A stretch of 42,832 bases of DNA from Gammaproteobacteria bacterium (GTDB lineage: Bacteria; Pseudomonadota; Gammaproteobacteria; Pseudomonadales; Balneatricaceae). Below the pieces are notes generated by a model. That model was given only the letters and a program-made list of their open reading frames with translations, made no database searches and was not told the origin of the DNA. The stretch spans positions 1 to 42,832 of the forward strand of contig JAQRMV010000012.1 of assembly GCA_028598985.1 (NCBI GenBank), written 5' to 3'. A program made the translations under genes and the position numbers. Below are positions 22,173-33,096 of this stretch, one piece after another; position 1 is the stretch's first letter, and each line of letters starts with the position of its first letter.

Positions 22173-23442
22173 AATGCTGACCTTGCTTTTGATCTTCATC
22201 AAACCACTGATCAATATCGTCTAGACCCGGTGTAGGAGCATAGACAGTACCTGTATCACTTACCTCTACATGACGAGACACTGAATCAGCGCGCTCACCC
22301 TTGTCATGGACCAGGTTATTTTCCAATGAAATTCGCAATAAAATACCCAAGCTACCTGCGCAAGCTAACATGCTACTGCCGCCGTAGCTTACAAACGGCA
22401 AAGTTAAACCTTTGGTAGGTAATAGACCTAGGTTTACACCGATATTGATCATGGCTTGAGCCGCAATCAACAGCACCAAACCATAAGCCAAGTAGGCTGA
22501 AAAATGGCGCCCTAGGCGCTCGGCTTTTTGGCCCACATGTAAACCACGCACAATAAGCACACCATATAATGCCACTACAATGAGTGCGCCAACTGCTCCC
22601 CATTCCTCAGCTAATACAGAATAAACAAAATCTGTGTGGGCCTCTGGCAAATAAAACAACTTCTGCATGCTTTGGCCTAAACCTTCACCAAACCAACCGC
22701 CACGACCAAACGCAATTTGAGCTTGAGTAAGCTGATACCCGCTGCCAAAAGGGTCTCCCCATGGGTCTAAATAAGTCATTAGCCGTTTGACTCGATACTC
22801 GGCGGCAAAAATGGTCATCGCTCCCAGAGCGCCAGCTGCAAGCAAAACCACAGAAATATGGCGCTTACGCATGCCACCTAAAAAGAACATCCCCAATACA
22901 GCGCCCATCATCACTACAACCGCACCAAAATCCGGCTCTAACAACAGGAGCACGATAAAGACGCCAAGAACCACAGTAGATTTAAGAAATCCTGAAAAGT
23001 GATTTCTAACTTCATCTTGTTGACGCACTAAATAGCCTGCCATAAATGCCACAACGGCAATTTTGGCAAATTCTGAAGGCTGTAAACTTAATGGGCCAAT
23101 GGGAATCCATCGAGTACTACCGTTCACATTTTTACCCAAACCCGGTAACAACACAGCGACTAATAACAGCGCTGCTACAAGCAACAGGTAAGGGCTTTGT
23201 TTTTGCCACACTTCCACAGGAATCAATAGACAAACCATAAGGCTTACACTACCCAACACCATAAACAACAACTGTCGTTTGCTTTGGTAAAAAGGATCAT
23301 TAAATTTAATCGCAACAACATCCATAGAGGCCGAGGTAATCATCACATAGCCAATCAGTGCCAAAGCTAAAGCGGGCAAAAATAAAGCAAGGTCTAACCT
23401 TTGGCTTGTTACGGTGTGCCACTGTTTCGATACATTAGTCAT
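22159..23442 (-). CDS. ftsW: Peptidoglycan glycosyltransferase FtsW
   Basis: SEDS motifs: PSEFAKIAVV, LLEPDFGAVVV, AEEWGAVGAL, LPFVSYGGSSMLACAGSLGILLRIS. Confidence 0.97.
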   Translation of the reverse strand: MTNVSKQWHTVTSQRLDLALFLPALALALIGYVMITSASMDVVAIKFNDPFYQSKRQLLFMVLGSVSLMVCLLIPVEVWQKQSPYLLLVAALLLVAVLLPGLGKNVNGSTRWIPIGPLSLQPSEFAKIAVVAFMAGYLVRQQDEVRNHFSGFLKSTVVLGVFIVLLLLEPDFGAVVVMMGAVLGMFFLGGMRKRHISVVLLAAGALGAMTIFAAEYRVKRLMTYLDPWGDPFGSGYQLTQAQIAFGRGGWFGEGLGQSMQKLFYLPEAHTDFVYSVLAEEWGAVGALIVVALYGVLIVRGLHVGQKAERLGRHFSAYLAYGLVLLIAAQAMINIGVNLGLLPTKGLTLPFVSYGGSSMLACAGSLGILLRISLENNLVHDKGERADSVSRHVEVSDTGTVYAPTPGLDDIDQWFDEDQKQGQHYDGR

Positions 23443-24794
23443 GCTAACGCCCGCACTAATTCGGCAAAATGATCACCCCTAGCCTGAAAACCACTATAGG
23501 CATCAAAACTTGCACAAGCAGGAGACAACAATACAAGATCACCGCTTTCTGCCATCTGGGACGCTGTTTTAACCGCATTTTGCATATTATGCACATGGCT
23601 AAACATCACTTGGCCAGATAAAGCCTGTTCAATTTGACTCGCGTCTTGGCCCATTAGTAGGGTTTGTTTGCCAAAGTGCTTGAGCGGTGCTGCAAGGTCA
23701 GAAAAGTCTGCTCCTTTGCCCACGCCCCCAGCAATAAGAATAATTTTACCTGTTAAATCCGGCCCAAAACCTTCCAGGGCAGCCACTGTGGCACCTACAT
23801 TAGTGCCCTTAGAATCATTAATGTAATCAACGCCATCAATATTCGCTACCAATTCACACCGGTGTGATAACCCTGTGAAGGTTTTTAGGGTATTAAGCAT
23901 GGCATCCATAGGCAATTTAACGGCTTGGCCAAGTGCTAACGCAGCAAGAGCATTGGCTACATTATGGAGACCCGACATAGCCATTTGGCTTACCGCCAAT
24001 AGCGGCTGTAAACCTTGAGCTAACCATACTTCACCACCCTTCTTGCGCAAACCAAATTGGCCTACATCTGGGTCCGCCAAGCTAAATCGTGTTTGTTTTA
24101 CTGTATCTGGAACCAACGGGTTGGTTAGCGCATCATCGCCATTTACTACGGCCGCTTTACATGATTGAAAAATTCGATGCTTAGCTTGGTGATATGCCAT
24201 TAAACTGTCATACCGATCCATATGGTCTGGGCTCACATTAAGCACACAAGCGACTGCGGCCCCTAATCCGGTGGTAGATTCTAACTGAAAACTAGACAGC
24301 TCGATGACGTACAAATCAACATCATCATCAAGCAACGACACAGCCGGTTCGCCTAGGTTTCCGCCTATACCTGCCTTCAAACCAGCATTATGAGCCATTT
24401 CACCCACTAGACTAGTAACCGTACTCTTAGCGTTAGAACCCGTAATGGCTACAACGGGCACTCCTGCAGAGCGAGCTGCCTGGGCAAATAAATCAATATC
24501 ACTGCGAATAGGCACCCCCACTTTAGCAGCCTCAACTAAAGCGGGTTCTTGCATGGATACGCCTGGGCTTAATATGATTTGGCTAGCTGCCTGACATAAG
24601 TCATGGGGGAAATCACCCAAATGGACAGCCACGTCTGGCTGCTCAGATCGCAACTGATGTAAAAATGGAGGTTGCTGCCTTGAGTCTGCAACTTGGAATC
24701 GTTCACCTTGAGCTGCCAAATACTGTGCGCAGGAAAATCCGGTTTTTCCTAACCCGATGATCAAGCTAAAACGATCACTGACGATTAACGACAT
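23439..24794 (-). CDS. murD: UDP-N-acetylmuramoyl-L-alanine--D-glutamate ligase
   Basis: GLGKTGFSCAQYL, ITGSNAKSTVTSLV, LSPACASFDAYSGFQARGDHF. Confidence 0.97.
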   Translation of the reverse strand: MSLIVSDRFSLIIGLGKTGFSCAQYLAAQGERFQVADSRQQPPFLHQLRSEQPDVAVHLGDFPHDLCQAASQIILSPGVSMQEPALVEAAKVGVPIRSDIDLFAQAARSAGVPVVAITGSNAKSTVTSLVGEMAHNAGLKAGIGGNLGEPAVSLLDDDVDLYVIELSSFQLESTTGLGAAVACVLNVSPDHMDRYDSLMAYHQAKHRIFQSCKAAVVNGDDALTNPLVPDTVKQTRFSLADPDVGQFGLRKKGGEVWLAQGLQPLLAVSQMAMSGLHNVANALAALALGQAVKLPMDAMLNTLKTFTGLSHRCELVANIDGVDYINDSKGTNVGATVAALEGFGPDLTGKIILIAGGVGKGADFSDLAAPLKHFGKQTLLMGQDASQIEQALSGQVMFSHVHNMQNAVKTASQMAESGDLVLLSPACASFDAYSGFQARGDHFAELVRALA

Positions 24795-24821
24795 TGGTAT
24801 TTATGCCCTTTGGAAGTTTAA

Positions 24822-25904
24822 CTATCTTAGCTTCAGTGTGGCTAAACCGATCAATACTAAAATTACAGTAATGATCCAAAAACGCACGATAATACGTGGC
24901 TCTGGCCAACCCTTTAATTCGAAATGATGGTGTATTGGCGCCATACGGAAGATCCGTTTTCCCGTTAACTTGAACGAAATCACCTGTAATATAACTGACA
25001 CCGTTTCCATCACAAATACACCACCCATGATTAATAACACTAACTCTTGGCGAACAATCACAGCCACTACGCCCAAAGCCGCGCCTAACGCCAAAGCACC
25101 CACATCCCCCATAAATACTTGAGCAGGATAGGTGTTAAACCATAAGAATCCCATGCCAGCGCCAACCATTGCGGCACAAAAAACCACCAATTCTCCTGCA
25201 CCACTAATATATGGAATATTAAGATATGCGGAAAACACTGAGTGGCCCGTTAAGTATGCAAATACCGCCAATGCGCCAGCAATAAGTACAGTCGGTAATA
25301 TCGCCAAGCCGTCTAGCCCGTCCGTTAGGTTAACCGCATTTGAAGTGCCCACAATGACGAAGTAAGTAAGCACGACATATAACACACCAATATTAATGCC
25401 TACAGTTTTGAAAAAAGGCACAATGAGTTCTAATTCTTGTGACGATTGGGCGCTGTAATACAGAAATAACGCCGCTCCCAAACCGCCTACAGATTGCCAA
25501 AAATACTTCCATCGAGCGATTAATCCACGGGAGTTTTTCTCTACAACTTTGCGATAATCATCCACCCAACCTACGGCACCAAATATAGCCGTTACTGCAA
25601 TTGTGACCCAAATATATCGGTTTGTTAGATCGCCCCACAACAAAGCACTGATTAATATCGCCACTAATATTAATGCGCCACCCATTGTGGGTGTTCCGGC
25701 TTTCACCAAATGAGTTTGCGGGCCATCATCACGAATTGACTGGCCTATTTGCTTGGCTTTTAAATGCTTAATCATATAAGGGCCAATTGCCATAGCGATA
25801 AACAAAGAAGTAAGCACTCCCATGATGCCACGCATAGTAAGGTATTGAAAAACACCAAAGGCGCTATAATACTGTGATAAATAATCTGCTAACCATAACA
25901 ACAT
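24822..25904 (-). CDS. mraY: Phospho-N-acetylmuramoyl-pentapeptide transferase
   Basis: [41 protein letters not shown]. Confidence 0.98.
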   Translation of the reverse strand: MLLWLADYLSQYYSAFGVFQYLTMRGIMGVLTSLFIAMAIGPYMIKHLKAKQIGQSIRDDGPQTHLVKAGTPTMGGALILVAILISALLWGDLTNRYIWVTIAVTAIFGAVGWVDDYRKVVEKNSRGLIARWKYFWQSVGGLGAALFLYYSAQSSQELELIVPFFKTVGINIGVLYVVLTYFVIVGTSNAVNLTDGLDGLAILPTVLIAGALAVFAYLTGHSVFSAYLNIPYISGAGELVVFCAAMVGAGMGFLWFNTYPAQVFMGDVGALALGAALGVVAVIVRQELVLLIMGGVFVMETVSVILQVISFKLTGKRIFRMAPIHHHFELKGWPEPRIIVRFWIITVILVLIGLATLKLR

Positions 25905-25907
25905 GGG

Positions 25908-27272
25908 CTAGTTTCCATTGTTAATTAATAATTCAACCACGTGTTCCATTTGACTGGATCGAGATCCTTTAACCAAACAGCTGAAGTCGGCTTTTGGCAG
26001 TTGTTCAAAGCAACTGTATAAATTTTTTTTGTCTGCACAAACCTTACCGTAGCCACCCCCGCACTGCTGATAGCTTTGAATGGCAGCCGCAGCTAACGGG
26101 CCAAATCCATAAAATTGCTCTATACCAGCTGCCGCCACTTGGGCTCCAATCCGCTGATGTAACGCCACCTCTTGAGAGCCTAATTCACCCAGATCACCCA
26201 ACATAAAACAGCGCACCCCTTGGCACTGTTCTAACACATCAATAGCCGCCTTAACCGACCCTGGGTTGGCATTATAGGTGTCATCAATAATGCAACGATC
26301 ATTACTGAGTTGATGACTAACCAGCCGTCCTTGATACGGTCTGGCCTGGGCGAGTCCTGCTACCACTTGGTCCAGCGATAAACCCAAAGCCAAGGCTGCC
26401 GCAGTTGTTGCTAAAGCATTAGCCACATTATGTATACCTAACAAAGCCAAGGACACTTGTCGCTGCTGCTCGCCAATATGAAGTGTAAAGCGGCTGCCTT
26501 GAGGCGTATTTTGAATATCCCTGGCATACACGCTAGCGCTGCTATTATTTAAGCTAAAACTCCATATTCTCCTGTCCTCAGCCAACACTTTCCATTGGTT
26601 AAAATGTGGATCATCCAAATTCAGCACAACCTGTCCTTGCGATGAAAGGCCTGTAATAATTTCGCCCTTGGCTTTAGCTACACCACTTAACCCCCCAAAG
26701 CCAGATAAGTGGGCCTCTTGTGCGTTATTCAAAATAGCCACGTCTGCCATCACCATGCGACTGGTATAGGCTATTTCACCAATATGGTTGGCACCCAGCT
26801 CTAGCACTTTATAATCAATGTCGTTGTGCATACCCCAAAGGGTTAGTGGCACACCAATATCATTGTTAAAATTACCTTGAGTTACCTCTGCTTGCCCCGC
26901 TTCAAATAACACCTTTTGGAGCATTTCCTTAACTGTAGTTTTACCGCTACTACCGGTGACGGCAACAAATTGACCATCCAGCGTTTGGCGCTTTATCTGT
27001 GCTAACTGACCCAAGGCAATACGCGTATCCGGCACAACCAACAAGGGTAGGTTTGTGTCTATTTCCGTGCTCACTAATGCTGCACATGCCCCTTGGCTTT
27101 GCGCCTGAGCTATAAATTCGTGACCGTCAAAATTAGGCCCTACCAAAGCAACAAATAGATCTCCTGCAACCAAGCTTCTTGTGTCTGTAGACAACCGACT
27201 AAATGAAGCCTCACCTATAGACCGGCTGAAAGGCACTTGTTTCGATAGTTCAGAGAGACTAAAAGAGGTCAT
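25908..27272 (-). CDS. murF: UDP-N-acetylmuramoyl-tripeptide--D-alanyl-D-alanine ligase
   Basis: AVTGSSGKTTVKEML, NFNNDIGVPLTL, DDTYNANPGS, VKGSRSSQME. Confidence 0.96.
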   Translation of the reverse strand: MTSFSLSELSKQVPFSRSIGEASFSRLSTDTRSLVAGDLFVALVGPNFDGHEFIAQAQSQGACAALVSTEIDTNLPLLVVPDTRIALGQLAQIKRQTLDGQFVAVTGSSGKTTVKEMLQKVLFEAGQAEVTQGNFNNDIGVPLTLWGMHNDIDYKVLELGANHIGEIAYTSRMVMADVAILNNAQEAHLSGFGGLSGVAKAKGEIITGLSSQGQVVLNLDDPHFNQWKVLAEDRRIWSFSLNNSSASVYARDIQNTPQGSRFTLHIGEQQRQVSLALLGIHNVANALATTAAALALGLSLDQVVAGLAQARPYQGRLVSHQLSNDRCIIDDTYNANPGSVKAAIDVLEQCQGVRCFMLGDLGELGSQEVALHQRIGAQVAAAGIEQFYGFGPLAAAAIQSYQQCGGGYGKVCADKKNLYSCFEQLPKADFSCLVKGSRSSQMEHVVELLINNGN

Positions 27273-28789
27273 GCTTTGGCGCCTCCCTGAAGGAAACGAT
27301 GCACTTGCTCTTGGTCACTGAAGTGATGTTTATGACCCTGTATATCTTGATAAGTTTCATGACCCTTGCCAGCAATCAACACAATATCGCATGCCTTAGC
27401 TCGACCCATTACCAACTTAATAGCCGCGCTTCGGTCACTTTCTATAATCACAGACTCTAAGCGCGAAAATCCTCTAGCAATGTGTTGTAATATTTGCTCA
27501 CTGGATTCAGTTCGAGGATTATCATCAGTCACCACCACATGATCTGCAAAACGTTCGGCGATACTTGCCATTTGAGGACGCTTGCCTGCGTCACGATCAC
27601 CTCCACAACCAAACACAACCCACAATTCTCCTTGAGTGATGTGTTCTTTAGCTGCTATGAGTGCTTGTTCTAAGGCATCAGGCGTATGAGCATAGTCGAC
27701 AATCGCTTGGGGTGCATTTTCCAACTGCCCTGCCTTACCAATAAGTTGCATCCGGCCACTTACGGTGGTCAAATTATTAATGGATTCCATCGCTGGTATT
27801 AATTTGACCCCATGCAACAAAAGCACCGCTAAACTGGCCAAAATATTACTTAAATTAAAACGCCCAATAAGGCCTACATTTAATGCAGCCGTTCCCATGG
27901 GAGTATGCACCAGTGCTTCGATGCCGTGTTTATGCTGGGTGATAGACGACACTCCTACATCCACATAATCAACTTCTGAAATTTGTGCACTGTAGGTATA
28001 GGTTTGCACCGAAGGGGCAACTTCATTAAGTAAGCCTCGCCCAAAATCATCATCAAAATTGATCACTGCGTGGCTCAAATTAGGCCACACGAATAACTTG
28101 GCCTTCACTTCTCCATAAGCTCGCATGCTGCCATGGTAATCAAGATGATCTCGAGTCAGATTGGTAAACACCGCAGTTTTAAAGCGACATCCATTCAAAC
28201 GGCCTTGGTCCAAACCATGGGAAGACACCTCTACTGCACAAGCCTTAGCGCCTGCATCTGCCATAGCACCCAGCTGACTCTGCATAGTGACTTCATCTGG
28301 CGTCGTATTTAGGCCCTGTTCCAACTGGTCGAGAAGGCCATAGCCTAAAGTGCCCATAACTCCACAAGTTTGACCAAGTTGCGTAAAACACTGGGCAATG
28401 AATTGGCTACAACTTGTTTTACCGTTAGTGCCAGTAATACCTACCAAGGACATCCTTTGGCTGGGTTCATTATTCATTTTTGCAGCCACAGATCCCTGAA
28501 TAACTGCTAGATTAGCAATACCCACAATGGGCACAGTGAGATTAGATGGGTCCAACTTCAACGCCTGTTGCGCATCAATAGCTACCGCCGCAGCTCCATT
28601 TGCCTGCGCTTGCTCTATATAGCTGCGCTGCCGCTTTGGTTCCCCTAAACAAGTAATGAACAAGTTGCCCTGCTCTACCTGCCGGCTATCTGATGACACC
28701 CCATACACACAAACATCAGCCCATTGTTGGGCTAGTCCTGGCAGGGACATCAGTTCGTGTAAGCGTTTGGTATCCACATCCAACCTCAC
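27269..28789 (-). CDS. murE: UDP-N-acetylmuramoylalanyl-D-glutamate--2,6-diaminopimelate ligase
   Basis: GITGTNGKTSCSQFIAQ, EVSSHGLDQGR, VTDDNPRTESSEQI (DAP-specificity motif DNPR). Confidence 0.97.
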   Translation of the reverse strand: MRLDVDTKRLHELMSLPGLAQQWADVCVYGVSSDSRQVEQGNLFITCLGEPKRQRSYIEQAQANGAAAVAIDAQQALKLDPSNLTVPIVGIANLAVIQGSVAAKMNNEPSQRMSLVGITGTNGKTSCSQFIAQCFTQLGQTCGVMGTLGYGLLDQLEQGLNTTPDEVTMQSQLGAMADAGAKACAVEVSSHGLDQGRLNGCRFKTAVFTNLTRDHLDYHGSMRAYGEVKAKLFVWPNLSHAVINFDDDFGRGLLNEVAPSVQTYTYSAQISEVDYVDVGVSSITQHKHGIEALVHTPMGTAALNVGLIGRFNLSNILASLAVLLLHGVKLIPAMESINNLTTVSGRMQLIGKAGQLENAPQAIVDYAHTPDALEQALIAAKEHITQGELWVVFGCGGDRDAGKRPQMASIAERFADHVVVTDDNPRTESSEQILQHIARGFSRLESVIIESDRSAAIKLVMGRAKACDIVLIAGKGHETYQDIQGHKHHFSDQEQVHRFLQGGAKA

Positions 28790-28791
28790 TG

Positions 28792-30468
28792 TTAACCTTG
28801 TAATGGCGCTAGATCATCTGGCGCCACATTTAATAACCGCAAGCTCTCCGCCATAATGCGGGAAAATACGGGTGCGGCCACTTCACCGCCATAATATTGT
28901 TCACCTTTTGGGTCATCGACAATCACCACACACACCAAACGCGGCTTAGATGCTGGAGCCATGCCGGCAAATACCGCAGCATAAACGTCATCATCATACC
29001 CACCATCCTTTGATGGTTTATGTACGGTGCCGGTTTTTCCTGCCACCTTATACGATGGCACCCTTGCCCGAGTTCCAGTGCCGCCTTTTTGCGTAACTGT
29101 TTCCAGCATGGCGATCACTTGTTTGGCCACGTATTCGGGCATCACTCGTTCGGCCTCAGGTATTTCGCTTTGTTTTAATATCGACACTGGACGTTTCAGG
29201 CCGTAGCTGGCAAAAACCCCGTAGGCCTGCGCTAACTGTACCGGCGTAACAGCAATGCCATATCCATAGGCCATGGTTGCCAAGTTAATAGGATTCCATT
29301 TTGCATAATTAGGCAAAATGCCAGAACTTTCACCGGGGAAACCACTGCCTGTGGCCTGGCCTAGACCAAAACTATAGAACGTATCCCTGACACTATTTTC
29401 GGGTAATGATAAGGCCAATTTAGTGACCCCTACGTTGCTTGATTTGGTGATAATGCCGGTGATATCTAATACACCATAATTACGGTGGTCACGAATAGTT
29501 TTACGTTTTACTTTAACAAAACCAGGGCTGGTATCTACTTGGCTGTCTGGATCGTATTGACCACTCATCAGTGCTGCGGCAATAGTCATAGGCTTCATGG
29601 TTGAGCCTGGCTCTAACACATCGGTTAAAGCACGATTACGCAAGCTATCTATACTCATGACTGAGCGATTATTTGGATTGTAAGCAGGTTGGTTAACCAT
29701 CGCCAAAATCTCACCAGTTTGTACATCCAGCACTACCGCAGAACCCGAAGACGCCTTGTGCTGCTGAACCACGGCCTTTAGCTCACGATAGGCAACATAT
29801 TGCATGCGTAAATCGATACTTAGATTCAGATCTTTTCCTGGCTGCGCATTGGCCAATAGTTGTAGGTCTTTAACGGTTCGGCCAGTGCGATCTTTTTGCA
29901 CCACTTTTTTCCCAGAAGCGCCTTGTAACCACGATTCGTATGCCAACTCCATACCTTCTTGGCCCTGATCATCTACGTTATTAAAACCTACTAAATGAGT
30001 AGCTACTTCTGCAGCAGGGTAATAACGATGGAATTCTTCACGCCCATGCACACCAACCCATTGTTGATCTAGCACAGCTTTTGCGTCAGCAGGGTTTACA
30101 TGCCTCTTTAGATACATAAACTCTTTGTTTTTGAGTCGATCCAAACGTTTTAAAAAAGCAACTTCAGGCAACCCTAGGCCTTTAGCCACTTGTTTGGCTT
30201 GAACTAAATCCTCACCCAACACTTGAGGGTTAGCCCATAAGCTAACCACTGGAGCACTGACAGCAAGAGGCTCACCACGCCGATCTAAAATCATGCCCCG
30301 GTGCGCAGGAATTGGAACCTCACGCACCATGCGAGCATCGCCTTGGCGCATTAAGAACGAACGTTCAGTTACATTAAGATGCACCAAACGCCAAGCCACA
30401 CCCGAAGCCGCTACCAATAAAATCAGCCACACCAGGCGTAAACGCCATGGATAATCCATGGCATTCAT
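28792..30468 (-). CDS. ftsI: Peptidoglycan transpeptidase FtsI (PBP3)
   Basis: PBP motifs STMK, SSN, KTGT; AHRGMILDRRGEPLAVS. Confidence 0.97.
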   Translation of the reverse strand: MNAMDYPWRLRLVWLILLVAASGVAWRLVHLNVTERSFLMRQGDARMVREVPIPAHRGMILDRRGEPLAVSAPVVSLWANPQVLGEDLVQAKQVAKGLGLPEVAFLKRLDRLKNKEFMYLKRHVNPADAKAVLDQQWVGVHGREEFHRYYPAAEVATHLVGFNNVDDQGQEGMELAYESWLQGASGKKVVQKDRTGRTVKDLQLLANAQPGKDLNLSIDLRMQYVAYRELKAVVQQHKASSGSAVVLDVQTGEILAMVNQPAYNPNNRSVMSIDSLRNRALTDVLEPGSTMKPMTIAAALMSGQYDPDSQVDTSPGFVKVKRKTIRDHRNYGVLDITGIITKSSNVGVTKLALSLPENSVRDTFYSFGLGQATGSGFPGESSGILPNYAKWNPINLATMAYGYGIAVTPVQLAQAYGVFASYGLKRPVSILKQSEIPEAERVMPEYVAKQVIAMLETVTQKGGTGTRARVPSYKVAGKTGTVHKPSKDGGYDDDVYAAVFAGMAPASKPRLVCVVIVDDPKGEQYYGGEVAAPVFSRIMAESLRLLNVAPDDLAPLQG

Positions 30469-30794
30469 GGTAAGCGCACCAAAATAATCTGTTTTGCTGG
30501 CGGCACACTCATCTGCAACTGTTCAGAGACCATCGATTCCACTCGACTATGAGACGCCCAAGCACTTTGCTCCAATAACAACTGTCCCCACTCCACTTGC
30601 ATGTTATTACGGTCTCGCTCTAACTGATGCAAATAGTTAATATGGCCTCGTGCCTGAAATGAGCTATAAACTACAGACTGAGCACTAATCACTAGAAACA
30701 CGAGTAATATAAGCCCCAGCATCATGGCATACCGCTCAGCCTGCAGGCTTGCACGTTTGAGCCAAACGTTAAGGCTTTGACTCAAGTCTTTCAT
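30465..30794 (-). CDS. ftsL: Cell division protein FtsL
   Basis: Short single-TM protein with coiled-coil-like periplasmic segment between rsmH and ftsI; 4-nt overlaps on both sides. Confidence 0.9.
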   Translation of the reverse strand: MKDLSQSLNVWLKRASLQAERYAMMLGLILLVFLVISAQSVVYSSFQARGHINYLHQLERDRNNMQVEWGQLLLEQSAWASHSRVESMVSEQLQMSVPPAKQIILVRLP

Positions 30795-31729
30795 GCTATT
30801 TTTTCTGCTACCCGCATCACTGCACTGCGCGATCGAGGGTTAATGGCAATTTCATTGGCAGTAGGCTTCCTAGTCTTACCTATCAGCTTTAAACGTCGGC
30901 TTAACTGATCCTCAGTCACAGGTAGCCCTAAAGGAATGTGGGAGTCACCTTTAGCATGTTCTCGCATAAAGCGTTTTACAATACGATCTTCCAATGAATG
31001 AAAACTAATCACCACTAAACGGCCACCAGGAGCCAAGGCTTCTAGCGCAACTTGCAAGCCCACTTCTAGGTCTTTAAGCTCTTGGTTAATATGAATACGT
31101 ATACCTTGGAAAGCTCTAGTTGCTGGGTTTTTGCCTTTTTCCCATTTTGGATTAGCTGCAGCAATAATGCCCGCCAACTGTTTAGTTGTGGTAATCGGTT
31201 TTTGTTGGCGCTGCTCAACTACAGCCCGCGCCATCCTTCGAGAAAATCGTTCCTCCCCATAATGATAAAGCACATCGGCAATTTCTTCTGCACCGGCTCG
31301 CGCCAACCATTGCGCAGCAGATTCACCCTCATCAGGATTCATGCGCATGTCTAACGGTCCATCGCACTGGAAACTAAAACCACGATTCGCGTCATCTAAC
31401 TGGGGGGAAGAAACACCAAGATCTAGCAATATGCCCTGAACTTGACCGAAACAGTCTTGTTCTTGGGCAACTTGATCCAAATTAGCAAAAGAAGTTTGAG
31501 TAATGGTCAAGCGAGGGTCTTCGGCGATCATTGCCTGCGCTTGAGCAATGGCTAATGGGTCTTTATCAAAAGCCTGTAACCGACCATGGGCACCCAAGTG
31601 CTGCAAAATAAGCCCACTGTGCCCGCCACGACCAAAAGTACCGTCCATATAGATGCCATCGGCATCGTGTACCAATAGCTCTACAGCTTCATCAAGCAGG
31701 ACAGACTTATGTTTAAATTCTTGTGTCAT
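30791..31729 (-). CDS. rsmH: 16S rRNA m4C1402 methyltransferase
   Basis: [54 protein letters not shown] track start at 31870 runs into mraZ; ATG 31729 preferred. Confidence 0.96.
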   Translation of the reverse strand: MTQEFKHKSVLLDEAVELLVHDADGIYMDGTFGRGGHSGLILQHLGAHGRLQAFDKDPLAIAQAQAMIAEDPRLTITQTSFANLDQVAQEQDCFGQVQGILLDLGVSSPQLDDANRGFSFQCDGPLDMRMNPDEGESAAQWLARAGAEEIADVLYHYGEERFSRRMARAVVEQRQQKPITTTKQLAGIIAAANPKWEKGKNPATRAFQGIRIHINQELKDLEVGLQVALEALAPGGRLVVISFHSLEDRIVKRFMREHAKGDSHIPLGLPVTEDQLSRRLKLIGKTRKPTANEIAINPRSRSAVMRVAEKIA

Positions 31730-31763
31730 TTCAGTTCCATTTTTTATGCTAGACAATGGCTGA

Positions 31764-32234
31764 CTATAAAGACAACTGATGCAAGAGTTCAGGCAGCTCT
31801 TCAGTGTTACTATTGGCCTGCAAATATGTCTCTCTGCGCGCACTCCATAAGGACTCGCTCCACAGTTCAATTTTTTTGCCCTGCCCTAAAAGAATGACTT
31901 TTTTATCGACCTGTGCATATTCACGCAACACAGCCGGCAATAAAATGCGCCCACTGGCATCCAGCTCTATATCTGTTGCATGGCCTATCAGTAAGCGCTG
32001 AATGCGCCTTGCGGCGGGATTAAAGCTAGGCAACTGTTCCAGCTTCTGTTGAATAATGTTCCATTCAACTAATGGGTAGATTAGTAGACAGGATTCTTCG
32101 GTATCAATGGTAATCACTAGTTGGGGGTTTGCATCGATCGGCGCTTTTTCTATAAATAGATCGCGAAAACGTACTGGCATCGCCATACGCCCTTTTGCAT
32201 CTAAATTTACTGTAGCCGCGCCACGAAACATCAT
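31764..32234 (-). CDS. mraZ: Transcriptional regulator MraZ
   Basis: [23 protein letters not shown]; first gene of the dcw cluster. Confidence 0.96.
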   Translation of the reverse strand: MMFRGAATVNLDAKGRMAMPVRFRDLFIEKAPIDANPQLVITIDTEESCLLIYPLVEWNIIQQKLEQLPSFNPAARRIQRLLIGHATDIELDASGRILLPAVLREYAQVDKKVILLGQGKKIELWSESLWSARRETYLQANSNTEELPELLHQLSL

Positions 32235-32267
32235 TTACTTCCCAAAAACAAAGCCATATTGGGAAAA

Positions 32268-32298
32268 TACACCACCTTTTCCCACTTTTACCCACCAT
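32268..32298 (-). promoter_or_regulatory. MraZ-box direct repeats upstream of mraZ
   Basis: Minus strand GGTGGGTAAA/AGTGGGAAAA/GGTGGTGTAT: GTGGG-type units at 10-bp spacing, matching the known MraZ autoregulatory site architecture. Confidence 0.75.
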
Positions 32299-32380
32299 AC
32301 TAGTGTAGGTAGGTCATGGCTATATTGCAAGTGAAAAAAGAAAGTTACTTGATCGCCCTAAACAGCAGGGCCTTGAGTCT

Positions 32381-33043
32381 TTACAGCAGGTCTTGTAACA
32401 CGTGGCTAGGCACTAGTATATGTTTTGATATCAGGCTTTGAGCGGCCTTAATGTCTCGCTCTAACACTGCGCAGACCAATTGTTCATGTTCCTTCTGGTT
32501 TACGTCAAAAGCGGCATGCCCCGCATTATGCTGTAACCACAAATTACGATAGCGGGACGCTTTTTCGTAAAGGTCTAAACGCACTCTAAGTAACTCTTTA
32601 GAACCACACCCTTTGGCAATGGCATAGTGAAACTGTTGATGTAGCTGCTCCCATGATTGCAAGTCACCGTCGGCTTGTAATAAAGACGCGTTAGCTTGCA
32701 AACGATACGCAGCGGCCACAATATCAGCTTCCCATTGTTGATCACCGCGTTCTATCGCTAAGCCTACACATAAACTCTCTATGCGGGCACGGGTATCATA
32801 AATGTCGATCAGTTCCGATTGAGAAACGGGGCAGACTCGATAACCTCGCTGGTCCTGTACTTGCACTAGCTGCATTACCACCAACTGGGACAAAGCTTCA
32901 CGTAACGGATTGACCCCCACATGGTAACGCTCTTTTAGGGCGCTCATTTTGAGTTTATGGCCTGGCGCAAAAACACCAGCCAAGATATCTTGCTTAACCA
33001 CCTGCAGGACTTTTGTTGCGGAGTTTTCTAAGGCCATTCTCAA
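32381..33043 (-). CDS. GntR-family (FCD/FadR-like) transcriptional regulator
   Basis: Winged-helix start LKMSALKERYHVGVNPLREALSQLVVMQLVQVQDQRGYRVCPVS and helical FCD-like C-terminus. Confidence 0.88.
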   Translation of the reverse strand: MRMALENSATKVLQVVKQDILAGVFAPGHKLKMSALKERYHVGVNPLREALSQLVVMQLVQVQDQRGYRVCPVSQSELIDIYDTRARIESLCVGLAIERGDQQWEADIVAAAYRLQANASLLQADGDLQSWEQLHQQFHYAIAKGCGSKELLRVRLDLYEKASRYRNLWLQHNAGHAAFDVNQKEHEQLVCAVLERDIKAAQSLISKHILVPSHVLQDLL

Positions 33044-33096
33044 AATCCATACATTTAGAAATAATGTCGATACTTTAATGCCATTTGATTACAAGA

